Of a stretch of DNA of 62,534 bases, positions 8,214 through 17,102 are shown one piece after another. Each line of letters starts with the position of its first letter. Position 1 is the stretch's first letter. The notes under the pieces were generated by a model. The model made no database searches, was not told the origin of the DNA, and was given only the letters and a program-made list of their open reading frames with translations. Source of the DNA: Sphaerimonospora thailandensis (GTDB taxonomy: Bacteria; Actinomycetota; Actinomycetes; Streptosporangiales; Streptosporangiaceae). The DNA lies in the NCBI RefSeq assembly GCF_016863115.1, contig NZ_BOOG01000045.1:1-62534 (forward strand), in the 5' to 3' direction. A program made the translations under genes and the position numbers.

Positions 8214-9680
8214 CTAGACGCCGCAGCCGTCGGAGATCGGGGCGGTGGTGGACGGGGCCGCGGAGAACGGCGCACGCCACCTGGGGGCGGGGCGGGCCTC
8301 GATCGCCTTGGCGGTGAGCTCGCGGATGCGGTCCCAGTCGGGATGGGCCGTGCTGATCATTGGCGGCATGAACTGCAGGCTCGTCACCCCGGCCTGCTTC
8401 ACCTTCCAGGCGAGCGGCACCAGGTGCTCCAGCATGGGCCGGGGGATGTCGGTACGGACGACCCCCCGGGCGGCCGCGGCGATCCGGGTGAAACGTCGCA
8501 GCACGGTCGCCGGATCGGCCTGGGCGAGCAGCGCGTTGAACACGCAGCGCTGCCTGCGCATGCGGGCGAAGTCGTCGCTGTAGGTGCGGGACCGGGCGTA
8601 CCACATCGCCTCGGCGCCGCTGAGCCGCCGGGTGCCCGCCGGGAGCACGCCCTCGTCGTACCGGCCGAACACGATGTCGTGGTCGACGGTGAGCACGAGG
8701 CCGCCGAGCGCATCGATGATCTTCGCGAACCCCCAGATGTTGACCAGCGCGTACCAGTCGATCGGGATGCCGAGTGTGTACGCCACGGTCTGCTTCAGCG
8801 TCTCGGCCCCCATGCCGCGGCGTCCGCCGAACAGCTCGGGGTGATCCTCCGCGTACTGCCACACCGAGAACAGCAGGTCCTCACGCCAGCCGGGTTTGGA
8901 CTCGGGGAGCTCGAAACCGTAGGGGAAGCGCCGCTCCATCGGGCTGCCCGGGGGGAAACGGACGTGCTCCAGGTTCCTCGGCAGGCCCAGCAGCACGGTC
9001 CTGCCGGTGTGGACGTCCACGCTCGCCACGTTGATGCTGTCGGTCCGCATGCCGATCCGGTCGCGGCCCCAGTCTCCGCCGAGCAGGAGCACGTTGATCC
9101 GTCCCCGGCCCACCCAGGGATCGCCGGGCCGGCCCGGTCCGGTGTCCGACGCGCCGAAGACCGAGTCGAGCGTCTGCTGGGAGACGGCCAGATATCGGGC
9201 GGCGAGCGCGAACGGCGCCGCCATGGCCACCGCAAGCGCCCCCGCGATCAGCCCGGTGGCGATCTGCCCCGGGTACGGCAGCCGCCCCGGCCGCAGCACG
9301 AAATATGAATGAATGATCAGGGAGAACCACGCGACGGCGACGGCCCCCGCGACCGCGGCGATCTGACTCAACCAGTTGAGCGCCCGCCCGGCCAGCCCCG
9401 CGTCCGCGCCGGCGGCCACCAGGACCATACAGGTGACGGTGGACAGATAGGTGAGGAGCAGCACCGTCCCGGTGCGCCGCCACCCGGCCCGCAGGTGCGC
9501 GGCCCCCGGCAGCACGGCCGACAGCGCCACCCAGCCGATCAGCGCGGCGCCCCGCCCCGCCTCCTCAGTCGTTTCTCGCCCCTCAGTCGTTTCTCGCCTC
9601 GTGGACACGCCTCCATCGAAGCGGTCACGCCGGGGGAAAGCCCGGCTCGCTGAGCCGGGCGGGAGACTCGATACCGCCAT
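8214..9680 (-). CDS. LytR-CpsA-Psr (LCP) family protein
   Basis: LCP proteins transfer lipid-linked glycopolymers to the cell wall. After several N-terminal hydrophobic segments (roughly residues 45-165) the LCP domain begins I-N-V-L-L-L-G-G-D and contains R-T-D-S-I-N-V-A-S-V-D, L-L-G-L-P-R-N, D-A-L-G-G-L-V-L-T-V-D, and S-G-A-E-A-M-W-Y-A-R-S-R with a D-D-F-A-R-M-x-R-Q cluster; the conserved Arg and Asp residues for pyrophosphate binding are present. Having several membrane spans instead of one is unusual. The start is uncertain: ATG 9680 lies just after the upstream stop, but a terminator-like hairpin sits at 9640-9660, so GTG 9608 may be the true start. An 18-base tandem duplication gives G-R-E-T-T-E twice. 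Confidence 0.85.
   Translation of the reverse strand: MAVSSLPPGSASRAFPRRDRFDGGVSTRRETTEGRETTEEAGRGAALIGWVALSAVLPGAAHLRAGWRRTGTVLLLTYLSTVTCMVLVAAGADAGLAGRALNWLSQIAAVAGAVAVAWFSLIIHSYFVLRPGRLPYPGQIATGLIAGALAVAMAAPFALAARYLAVSQQTLDSVFGASDTGPGRPGDPWVGRGRINVLLLGGDWGRDRIGMRTDSINVASVDVHTGRTVLLGLPRNLEHVRFPPGSPMERRFPYGFELPESKPGWREDLLFSVWQYAEDHPELFGGRRGMGAETLKQTVAYTLGIPIDWYALVNIWGFAKIIDALGGLVLTVDHDIVFGRYDEGVLPAGTRRLSGAEAMWYARSRTYSDDFARMRRQRCVFNALLAQADPATVLRRFTRIAAAARGVVRTDIPRPMLEHLVPLAWKVKQAGVTSLQFMPPMISTAHPDWDRIRELTAKAIEARPAPRWRAPFSAAPSTTAPISDGCGV
9563..9598. repeat. Perfect 18-bp tandem duplication
   Basis: The unit cctcagtcgtttctcgcc occurs twice without a gap (9563-9580 and 9581-9598). It lies at the 5' end of the LCP gene and keeps frame, adding six residues. 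It looks like a recent slippage duplication. Confidence 0.9.
9640..9660 (-). terminator. Candidate terminator after the hydrolase gene
   Basis: A perfect nine-base stem (GCCCGGCTC / GAGCCGGGC) with a three-base loop is followed on the minus strand by TTT. It lies 28 bases after the stop of the hydrolase gene at 9688, as expected for its terminator. It falls inside the longest possible LCP reading frame, which favours the shorter LCP start at 9608. Confidence 0.55.
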
Positions 9681-9687
9681 TTGACGC

Positions 9688-11178
9688 TCACCAGGGAATG
9701 GCGAACAGCCCGAAGTAGGCGGCCGTGACCAGCAGCAGCGCGGTGCCGCCGAGCACACCCGCCAGCACGCAGCGCTGCCAGAGCGTCGGCTCCCACCCGG
9801 CGCGCAGCGCGGTCATGACGGCCGCCGCCGCCGTCACCTCCTGCACCAGCATCACCACGGCGAGCAGCCGTACGACCAGCCACCCGGCCTGCACGGCGGG
9901 CCACGCGCCGGCCTGGTTGACCGAGAACAGCACGATCAGCGTGATGAAGGCGATGACCGCGGCCAGCTCGCCCAGCCCGACCCAGGCCATCCGGCGCAGC
10001 CGCCGCCGGATGGCGGGCCACCTCTCGAGGTCCGTCTGGAGCCGGGGATCGCGGGCCCGAAGGCGGACGACCATCTCGGTGACCGGGGCGGCGACGTAGC
10101 CGACTGCGGCCAGGCAGAGGGTCAGCCACAGAATGGTGGTGTGGCCGTACCAGGGCGCGGACGGCACGTCGCTGGCCTCGAACCGCTGGACCGGTGTCGC
10201 CCCGGCCAGCGCCACCGCGGGTTCGGCCGTGCCGGGCAGGTCCCTGATCCAGTTGGCGAGCGTCGGCAGGTACGCGGGCGCGTACGGCCCGCCGCCGATC
10301 CGCATGGCGTGATCGGCGCGGGCGAGGAAGCGGATCGTGTAATCGGCGTTGCCGCCGTCCCGGAGGGCGTTGACGAGCGTGTCGGTGCTCTCCACGAACG
10401 GGATGGACGGGTCGTCGGTGCCGTACAGGGCCAGGACGGGCTGCCTGATCCCGCGCAGCGCGGGGACCCCGTCGTGGCGGAGGAACTCGAAGCCCACCCC
10501 GCCCATCGCGCGGGTGAGCAGGTCGCGCACGCCGGGCGGGGCGTGCAGGCGCAGCAGCTGCTCGTTCAGCGCCCAGGCGACCTGCCGCATCGGCGAGACG
10601 TTCGGCGAGGACACCAGGACGACGAAGGCCGCCTCCCCGGTGCCGGCGGCGATCGGCACGACCCAGCCGCCCTCGCTCACCCCCCATAACCCCGCCCTGG
10701 CGGGATCGACGTCGGGCCGCTGCCGCAGCACCCGCAGCATGCGCAGGGCGTCGTCGGCGAGCAGTGAGAAGTCGCGGTGCGGGAAGGAGTAGCCCACTGT
10801 GCGCTTGTCGTAGGCGAGGGTCACGATGCCCGCCCTGGCCAGCCACTCGGCCTGCTGGTCGAACTCCGAGCCGTTGCCCGACCCCGAGCCCTGCACGAAG
10901 ACCATCGCGGGGTGTCTGCCGGACGTCAGCGGATATCTGATGACGGCCTTCAGCGTCTCGTCGCGGGCCGGCACCATGACCGTCCGGGTGTTGATCGGCG
11001 CGGTCGCGGCGACGGGCCGGGTCTCGTTCGCGGGCTGCGGCGGAAGGGAGTGGAAGCTCTCCGAGGCGGCCAGCGGGGCGGGGTCGAACGTCGGGGGCGA
11101 GAGCAGGTAGCCCAGAGTGGCCAGTATCAGCATCAGGATGCCGGCGATCATCCCAATCGTCCCCCGGCCGACGTTCAT
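9688..11178 (-). CDS. Membrane-anchored alpha/beta hydrolase
   Basis: This 496-residue protein has an N-terminal membrane anchor, an alpha/beta-hydrolase domain (about residues 65-335) and about four C-terminal membrane helices (350-496). The catalytic triad is visible: nucleophile in G-V-S-E-G-G, Asp in Y-G-T-D-D-P-S-I-P and His in A-D-H-A-M. An oxyanion segment V-Q-G-S-G-S-G-N-G precedes. It resembles dienelactone hydrolase/S9-type esterases acting outside the membrane; the substrate is unknown. The fusion of a hydrolase to a C-terminal helical bundle is less common. It precedes the LCP gene on the same strand. Confidence 0.85.
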   Translation of the reverse strand: MNVGRGTIGMIAGILMLILATLGYLLSPPTFDPAPLAASESFHSLPPQPANETRPVAATAPINTRTVMVPARDETLKAVIRYPLTSGRHPAMVFVQGSGSGNGSEFDQQAEWLARAGIVTLAYDKRTVGYSFPHRDFSLLADDALRMLRVLRQRPDVDPARAGLWGVSEGGWVVPIAAGTGEAAFVVLVSSPNVSPMRQVAWALNEQLLRLHAPPGVRDLLTRAMGGVGFEFLRHDGVPALRGIRQPVLALYGTDDPSIPFVESTDTLVNALRDGGNADYTIRFLARADHAMRIGGGPYAPAYLPTLANWIRDLPGTAEPAVALAGATPVQRFEASDVPSAPWYGHTTILWLTLCLAAVGYVAAPVTEMVVRLRARDPRLQTDLERWPAIRRRLRRMAWVGLGELAAVIAFITLIVLFSVNQAGAWPAVQAGWLVVRLLAVVMLVQEVTAAAAVMTALRAGWEPTLWQRCVLAGVLGGTALLLVTAAYFGLFAIPW

Positions 11179-11303
11179 GAGCCCGCTCCCGGTACGACTT
11201 CGATACCGAGTCCAGATTAAGTCATTACTCGATTTCGGGCGTGGGTATATTTTCCGACCGTCGGGGCGACGGGAATGCCACGAACCTGTTAGCTTCCTGC
11301 GAC

Positions 11304-12413
11304 ATGCGTGTCTTGCACAGCTCCGACTGGCATCTGGGCAGGTCCTTCCATCGGGAGAGCCTGCTGGACGCTCAGACCGCGTTCGTCGACCACCTCGTCC
11401 GGACCGTACGAGACGAGCGGGTGGACGTCGTGGTGGTGGCCGGCGATGTGTACGACCGGGCGCTGCCGCCGGTGGACGCGGTGGCGCTGTGCGACGAGGC
11501 GCTGGCCCGGCTGAAGGAGCTGGGCGTGCACACCGTGCTGATCAGCGGCAACCACGACTCGGCCGTACGGCTCGGCTTCGGCTCCGCCCTCATGGAACGG
11601 GTGCACCTGCGCACCGACCCCGACAGGGCCGGGGAGCCGGTGCTCATCGACGACGTGGCGTTCTTCGGCATCCCCTATCTCGAGCCCGAACTGGTGAAGG
11701 ACCGATGGGAGTTGGCCGAGCGCAGCCACACCGCCGCCATCCGCCATGCCATGGACAGGGTCCGCGCCCATCCGGCCCGGCGTAAGGTCGTGCTCGCCCA
11801 CGCCTTCGTCACCGGCGGGCAGGCGAGCGACAGCGAGCGGGACATCAGCGTCGGCGGGGTGTCCCACGTGCCGCTGAACGCGTTCGACGGCATCGACTAC
11901 GCGGCGCTCGGCCACCTGCACGGCCGGCAGACGATGAGCGAGACCGTCCGCTACTCCGGGTCCCCGATCGCCTACTCGTTCTCCGAGGCCGGTCACGTGA
12001 AAGGCTCCTGGCTGGTCGACCTTCCGGCGGAGGGCGCCGCGCGCGCGGAGTTCGTCCCCGCGCCCGTCCCGCGCCCGGTCGGCACGCTGCGAGGGCACAT
12101 CGACGACCTGCTGACCGACCGGCGGTACGCCGATCGGGAGGGGCACTGGCTGCAGGTGACGCTGACCGACCCGGTCCGGCCCAGGGAGGCCATGGAACGG
12201 TTGCGCCGCCGCTTCCCGCACACCTTGGCGCTCTCCTTCGAGCCCGATGGCCCGTCCGACGCCCCCGCCCGGCCGGTGAGGATCGACGGGCGCGCGGAGA
12301 TCGACGTGGCGCTCGACTTCGTGCGCGTGGTGCGAGGCGAGCCGGCCGATGAGGCGGAGGCGAGCGTGCTCGCGCAGGCCGTGGAGGCCTGCCGGATCGA
12401 GGAGGCGTCATGA
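11304..12413 (+). CDS. sbcD: Exonuclease subunit SbcD (Mre11-like)
   Basis: This 369-residue nuclease subunit of the SbcCD complex processes hairpins and DNA ends. Metallophosphoesterase motifs are intact: S-S-D-W-H-L-G-R at the start, V-A-G-D-V-Y-D-R, I-S-G-N-H-D-S, the L-A-H-A-F-V histidine and A-L-G-H-L-H-G. ATG at 11304 is chosen because the phosphoesterase domain begins directly there; the frame is open to 11241 but that part is not conserved-looking. The stop overlaps the sbcC start by four bases, so the two subunits are co-translated. Confidence 0.95.
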   Translation: MRVLHSSDWHLGRSFHRESLLDAQTAFVDHLVRTVRDERVDVVVVAGDVYDRALPPVDAVALCDEALARLKELGVHTVLISGNHDSAVRLGFGSALMERVHLRTDPDRAGEPVLIDDVAFFGIPYLEPELVKDRWELAERSHTAAIRHAMDRVRAHPARRKVVLAHAFVTGGQASDSERDISVGGVSHVPLNAFDGIDYAALGHLHGRQTMSETVRYSGSPIAYSFSEAGHVKGSWLVDLPAEGAARAEFVPAPVPRPVGTLRGHIDDLLTDRRYADREGHWLQVTLTDPVRPREAMERLRRRFPHTLALSFEPDGPSDAPARPVRIDGRAEIDVALDFVRVVRGEPADEAEASVLAQAVEACRIEEAS

Positions 12414-15400
12414 GACTGCACCGCCTGCGGCTGACCGCGTTCGGCTCCTTCCCCGGAACCGAGGAGGTCGACTTCGACGCGCTCGGCGAGGCGGGGCTCT
12501 TCCTCATCCACGGGCCGACCGGCGCGGGCAAGACCACCGTGCTCGACGCCGTCTGTTTCGCCTTGTACGGCAGGGTGCCCGGGCAGCGGGACAAGGCGCG
12601 AACCCTGCGGTGCGACCACGCCCCGCCGGACCGCGGCCCCGCGGTCGTTCTCGACTTCACCATCAGGGGCCGCCGGCTGCGGATCACGCGGTCGCCCGCG
12701 TGGATGCGCCCCAAGCTGCGCGGCACCGGCCTCATGGAGGAGAAGGCCAAGACCCTGCTGGAGGAGCACATCGCGGGCGAGTGGACGGCCCGCAGCACCC
12801 GCAGCGACGAGGCCGGCCACCTGATCAACGACCTGATGGGCATGACCGCCGAGCAGTTCTGCCAGGTCGTACTGCTCCCGCAGGGCGACTTCGCGCAGTT
12901 CCTGCGGGCGAGCGGGGACCGGCGGGCCGAGCTGCTCGAGCGTCTGTTCTCGGTGCGGTTCTTCACCGACCTGGAGAAGTGGCTGGCCGATCACCGCACC
13001 GAGACCGGACGCCGGCGGCAGGCGCTCCGGGACGCGGTCGTCTCGGTGACCGACCGCATGCGTGGTGCGTCCGGCGCCGAACTGCTGGCGGCGCTCGATC
13101 AGGGGCTCGATCAGGGGCTCGATGCCGCCGATGAGGGTGACGAGGACGCGGCGGCGGGAACCGACCCGGCGGACGACCCGCTCGCGTGGTCCGCCGCGTT
13201 GCTCGCGGCGGCGGCCGAGATGGTCACGGCCACCGCGGCCGAGCGGTCCGGGGCGGCCGCCGCGCTGACGGCCGCCCGGTCCCGGCTGGAGGAGGGGCGG
13301 GCGCTGGCCGAGCGCCGCCGGCGGCACGCCGCCGCCCTGGCCCGGCGCGACGAACTCGCCGGCGCCGCTCAGGAACGGGCCGACCTGCGGTCGATGCTCG
13401 ACCAGGCGGCCAGGGCCGACCGGGTGCTCCCGCTGATCCGCCAGGCCGGCCAGCGGGCCGAGGCGGCAGACAAGGCGCGGCGGCTGGCCGGCGACGCGGT
13501 CGGTCGCGCGCTTCCCCTCGTCGCCGGCGACTCCCCGACAGACGGCTCCCTTCGAGACCGGGAGCGGGAACGCCGGGCCGAGATGACCAGGCTGGAGCAA
13601 CTCCTGCCCGATGAGTCGCGGCTGACCACCGTCCGGGCGGATCACGACACGGCCGAGCGCCGTCTGGTGGAGCTGACGGGGCTGGCGGCCGAGGCCGCCG
13701 CGCGCCTGGCCGTCCTGCCCGGTGAGCGGGAGCAGGCCGAGACGCGGCTGACGCAGGCCAGGATCGCCGCCGCCCGGCGGGCAGGGCTGGCGGCCGAACG
13801 CGACGCGGCCGAACGCGATCTGAAGGAGATCCGCCGCCGGGAGGCCCGCGCCGCCGACCTGGCCGACGCCGGAGCCGCGGCGGCCGCCGCCCTCGCGGCG
13901 TTGCCGACGGGCCTGTCCGCCGGGGACCTGTCCGCCGGGGACCTGTCTGCCGGGGACCTGTCTGCTGGGGACCTGTCTGCTGGGGACTGGGCCGCCGCCG
14001 ACCTGGCCGAGGCGGAGCGGTCGCGCCGCGACGAGCTGGTCAAGCTGGAGGAGCGGGCGGCGGAGGAGACGCGTCTTCGTGAGATCGACGGCCTGCTCGC
14101 CGATGCGCGCCGCGAGGCCGAAGCGGCGGCCGAGCGGGAGGCCGCGGCGCTCGCCGGGCTGGCCGAGTCGCCCGCGGTGCTGCACGAGACCGAGGCCCGC
14201 CTGGGTGAGGCGCGGTCGGCCGCCGCCCGGGTGCCCGGCCTGCGGGCCGCCTGCGACAGGGCACGGGAGAGGTTCGAGTCGGCACAGGCCAGAGACACGC
14301 TGATGGCGGACCTGGCGGAGGCACAGGCGGCACGCCGGGCGGCGGTCGACGCGGCCCAGCAGGCGCGAGACGCGCTCCAGGACGTACGTCGCGCCCGCAT
14401 CGACGGCATGGCGGCGGAGCTCGCCCGCGAACTGGTGCCCGGCAGTCCCTGTGTGGTCTGCGGATCCAGCGAGCACCCCGCCCCCGCCGCGCCGGCGGAC
14501 TTCGCACCCACGGCCGAAGACGAGCAGAACGCGCAGGACGCGTTCGAGGCCGCCCGGCAGCACAGGGAGGCGGCCGAGACGCGGGTCGCCGGACTGGAGG
14601 CCCGTCTCGGCGAGATCGCCGGCAGAGCGGAGGAGCTGTCGCAGGACGAGGCCGCCGAGCTGCTCACCGGGGCGGAGTCGGAGCACACGGCGCAGCGGGA
14701 GGTCGCCGCCGGTGAACCGGTGCTGGCCGCCGAGATCCTACGGCTCGCCGCCGAGCTCGCGGAGCTCCGCGGGCAGGCCGAGGAGGCCGGCCACGCGCTG
14801 ACCGGGCATCGAGCCCGCGAGCGCGAACTGCTGGCCGAGCGCGACCGCCTGTCCTCGCGCCTGGCCGACGCGTTGGGCGACGACCCCGACGTCCGTGCCC
14901 GGCGGGACAGGATCGAGACCGAGGTGGACCTGATCACGGTCGCCGTCGACGCCGTCGCGGCCGCCGCCGCGGCGCGCACGGCGTACGAGGAGGCCCTGGC
15001 CGCCGCCGGTCCACAGGAGGAGGGCACGGCCGTAGGTGCCCTCGAGGCGGCGCGGGAGGCGCTGCGCGCCGCGGACGCCGAGGCGGCGGAGGAACCCGAA
15101 CTGGCCGAGGAGACGCGGCGGCTCGCGGCGGAGCTCGGAGAGGTGGAGGAGCGCGCCCGGACGGCGGAGCTCGAGACGGCCGAGACCAGGACGCACCGCG
15201 ATCGGCTCGCCGAGGAGGAGCGGCGGCTGGCCGCGCTGCTCGACGCCCACCGCGGCGAGGACGCGTCCCTGGCCGCACGGCTGGACCGGCTCGCCGCCGA
15301 GGTCGCGCTGCTCCACGAGGCGGCCGAGGCGACGGCCACGGCCGAGATCGCCGAGCGGGAGCGGGAGAACGCGCTGGCCGCGGCGCGGGCCGCCGCGGCC

Positions 15401-16288
15401 GAGGCGGGGTTCGCGACGGTGGAGGAGGCCGGGGACGCGGCGCGGAACGAAGCCGATCGCGAGGCGATGGACGAGCGTCTGCGGCGGTTCGCCGCCGACG
15501 AGGCCGCCGTCGAGGCGCAGCTCGCCGATCCCGAGCTCGCCGCCGCCGCGGCCGCGCCGGACCCGGACGTGGCGGCGCTCGAAGCCGAACACGAGCGGGC
15601 GGAGCGCGATCATGAGACGCGGCTGTCCGCCGCCGACCGCGCCCAGGGGCGGTACGGCCAGCTCGCCGGGCTGGCCGGGGAACTCGGCCGCGCCCACGAG
15701 CGGTACCTGCCCGCCGCGGAACGGTACCGCCTCGCCCAGCGCCTGGCCGGGCTCGCCGCCGGCACCTCCGCCGACAACCAGTACCGGATGCCGCTCTCCT
15801 CGTACGTGCTGGGTGAGCGGCTCGGCCAGGTGGTCGCGGCGGCCAACGTGCGGCTCGACCAGATGTCCGCGGGGCGCTATCTGCTGGAACATCATCTCGG
15901 GCGGGTGGCGGGCGACCGGGCCCGCTCGGGCGGCGGCATGGCGCTGCGGGTGCTCGACGGCTGGACGGGTGCGGCCCGCGATCCGGCGACCCTGTCCGGC
16001 GGCGAGACGTTCGTGACCTCGCTCGCACTGGCCCTGGGCCTCGCCGACGTGATCGCCGACGAGGCCGGGGGTCCCGAGATGAGCACGCTGTTCGTGGACG
16101 AGGGGTTCGGCACGCTCGACGAGGAGACCCTCGACGATGTGCTCGACATCCTGGACGGCCTGCGCGAGGGCGGCCGGGCCGTGGGCATCGTCAGCCACGT
16201 CGCCGAGTTGCGTACGCGCATCCCGGCTCAGATCCGCGTCGTCAAGCGTCGCTCCGGTTCGATCCTCAGCGGGCCGTCAGCTCGATGA
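12410..16288 (+). CDS. sbcC: Exonuclease subunit SbcC (Rad50-like SMC ATPase)
   Basis: This 1292-residue ATPase pairs with SbcD. Walker A (G-P-T-G-A-G-K-T) lies near residue 35. Long Ala/Glu/Arg coiled coils flank the zinc hook C-V-V-C at residues 681-684. The C-terminal head has signature L-S-G-G-E-T-F-V-T-S-L and Walker B L-F-V-D-E-G-F-G-T-L-D. It is longer than E. coli SbcC (about 1050), in part through low-complexity coil. Residues 502-526 are five repeats of L-S-A-G-D, which break the coil. Its 3' end overlaps the convergent peptidase gene by 23 bases. Confidence 0.95.
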   Translation: MRLHRLRLTAFGSFPGTEEVDFDALGEAGLFLIHGPTGAGKTTVLDAVCFALYGRVPGQRDKARTLRCDHAPPDRGPAVVLDFTIRGRRLRITRSPAWMRPKLRGTGLMEEKAKTLLEEHIAGEWTARSTRSDEAGHLINDLMGMTAEQFCQVVLLPQGDFAQFLRASGDRRAELLERLFSVRFFTDLEKWLADHRTETGRRRQALRDAVVSVTDRMRGASGAELLAALDQGLDQGLDAADEGDEDAAAGTDPADDPLAWSAALLAAAAEMVTATAAERSGAAAALTAARSRLEEGRALAERRRRHAAALARRDELAGAAQERADLRSMLDQAARADRVLPLIRQAGQRAEAADKARRLAGDAVGRALPLVAGDSPTDGSLRDRERERRAEMTRLEQLLPDESRLTTVRADHDTAERRLVELTGLAAEAAARLAVLPGEREQAETRLTQARIAAARRAGLAAERDAAERDLKEIRRREARAADLADAGAAAAAALAALPTGLSAGDLSAGDLSAGDLSAGDLSAGDWAAADLAEAERSRRDELVKLEERAAEETRLREIDGLLADARREAEAAAEREAAALAGLAESPAVLHETEARLGEARSAAARVPGLRAACDRARERFESAQARDTLMADLAEAQAARRAAVDAAQQARDALQDVRRARIDGMAAELARELVPGSPCVVCGSSEHPAPAAPADFAPTAEDEQNAQDAFEAARQHREAAETRVAGLEARLGEIAGRAEELSQDEAAELLTGAESEHTAQREVAAGEPVLAAEILRLAAELAELRGQAEEAGHALTGHRARERELLAERDRLSSRLADALGDDPDVRARRDRIETEVDLITVAVDAVAAAAAARTAYEEALAAAGPQEEGTAVGALEAAREALRAADAEAAEEPELAEETRRLAAELGEVEERARTAELETAETRTHRDRLAEEERRLAALLDAHRGEDASLAARLDRLAAEVALLHEAAEATATAEIAERERENALAAARAAAAEAGFATVEEAGDAARNEADREAMDERLRRFAADEAAVEAQLADPELAAAAAAPDPDVAALEAEHERAERDHETRLSAADRAQGRYGQLAGLAGELGRAHERYLPAAERYRLAQRLAGLAAGTSADNQYRMPLSSYVLGERLGQVVAAANVRLDQMSAGRYLLEHHLGRVAGDRARSGGGMALRVLDGWTGAARDPATLSGGETFVTSLALALGLADVIADEAGGPEMSTLFVDEGFGTLDEETLDDVLDILDGLREGGRAVGIVSHVAELRTRIPAQIRVVKRRSGSILSGPSAR
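13913..13987 (+). repeat. Five 15-bp tandem repeats inside sbcC
   Basis: The unit CTGTCyGCyGGGGAC repeats five times in frame (L-S-A-G-D x5, SbcC residues 502-526), with only silent C/T differences. It sits in the ascending coiled coil. A second small duplication (gatcaggggct) lies near 13097. Copy number is likely to vary between strains. Confidence 0.9.
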
Positions 16289-16991
16289 GGTGGCCGCCGA
16301 TGAGCATGTAGCCGCCCGCGGCGAGGGCGGCGACGGAGACGAACAGGAAGAACACCACCCAGAGGCCGGCTGGGACACGGGTGAGCCGGGCGAGCTGGTC
16401 AGGATCGGAGTCCGGGGTGCGGCCACGCCTCCGCTTGGACCGCAGCTCCAGAATCGGGCGTACCCCGCCGAGCAGCAGGAACCACACCCCGGCGTGCGCG
16501 CAGGCGGCCCGAACCTCGGGCGGGGCGAACCAGGACAGCGCGAAGATCGCACCGCCCACGACGAGCAGCGCCACGGCGCCGAAGAAATTTCGGATCATCA
16601 GCAGCATGCAGGCCAGCAGCGCGAGCACGGCCCACAGCAGCAGCGTGACGTGTCCGGCGGCCAGCAGCCAGGCGGCGCCGAGCCCGATCAGCGAGGGCGC
16701 GACATAGCCGGCGGCCGCGGTGACGATCATGCCGGGGCCGGTCGGTCTTCCCCTGGTCAAAGTGACACCGGAGGTGTCGGAGTGGAGGCGGATGCCGCTC
16801 AGCCGGCGGCGGGTCAGGACGGCCGCAAGTGCGTGGCCTCCCTCGTGGGCAATCGTGATCAGCCCTCGGGTGGCGTGCCAGGCCGGGCCGTACGCCACGA
16901 GCGCGAGGGCGGCGCACCCGGACAGCACGATCAGCCACAGTGGGGGAGGAGGCTGGATCGCGGTCAGCTCATGCAGGTTCAGGGGGGTCAC
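16266..16991 (-). CDS. M50B-type membrane metallopeptidase-like protein
   Basis: This 241-residue integral membrane protein carries H-E-G-G-H-A (zinc H-E-x-x-H) at the end of the second hydrophobic region, followed by a small basic-acidic segment and about four more helices, the pattern of the peptidase M50B-like family common in actinobacteria. The third zinc ligand is not obvious, so proteolytic activity is not proven. The start is GTG at 16991 with GGAG directly before it. It is tail-to-tail with sbcC, overlapping its last 23 bases. The substrate is unknown. Confidence 0.75.
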   Translation of the reverse strand: MTPLNLHELTAIQPPPPLWLIVLSGCAALALVAYGPAWHATRGLITIAHEGGHALAAVLTRRRLSGIRLHSDTSGVTLTRGRPTGPGMIVTAAAGYVAPSLIGLGAAWLLAAGHVTLLLWAVLALLACMLLMIRNFFGAVALLVVGGAIFALSWFAPPEVRAACAHAGVWFLLLGGVRPILELRSKRRRGRTPDSDPDQLARLTRVPAGLWVVFFLFVSVAALAAGGYMLIGGHLIELTAR

Positions 16992-17038
16992 CTCCGCCCG
17001 AATCGTACGGCTTTCCGCGGCCGGCGTCCTAAACCCGA

Positions 17039-17066
17039 CGGGCGCCCATCCGGAGACGGGCGCCCG
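17039..17066 (-). terminator. Candidate terminator of the secreted repeat protein gene
   Basis: A nine-base perfect stem (CGGGCGCCC / GGGCGCCCG) with a ten-base loop lies 37 bases beyond the stop at 17103 and is followed on the minus strand by gtcgggttt. A ten-base direct repeat (ttcagcgcct) occurs at 17078 and 17102, duplicating the end of the coding region. Confidence 0.5.
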
Positions 17067-17102
17067 CGAGGAGAGGCTTCAGCGCCTCAGTGGTTCATGA
17101 AT

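Noticed and set aside
11993-16198. Long minus-strand frames opposite sbcC
   Set aside because: Gln/Gly/Arg-rich shadow translations without domains; sbcC on the plus strand has all family motifs.
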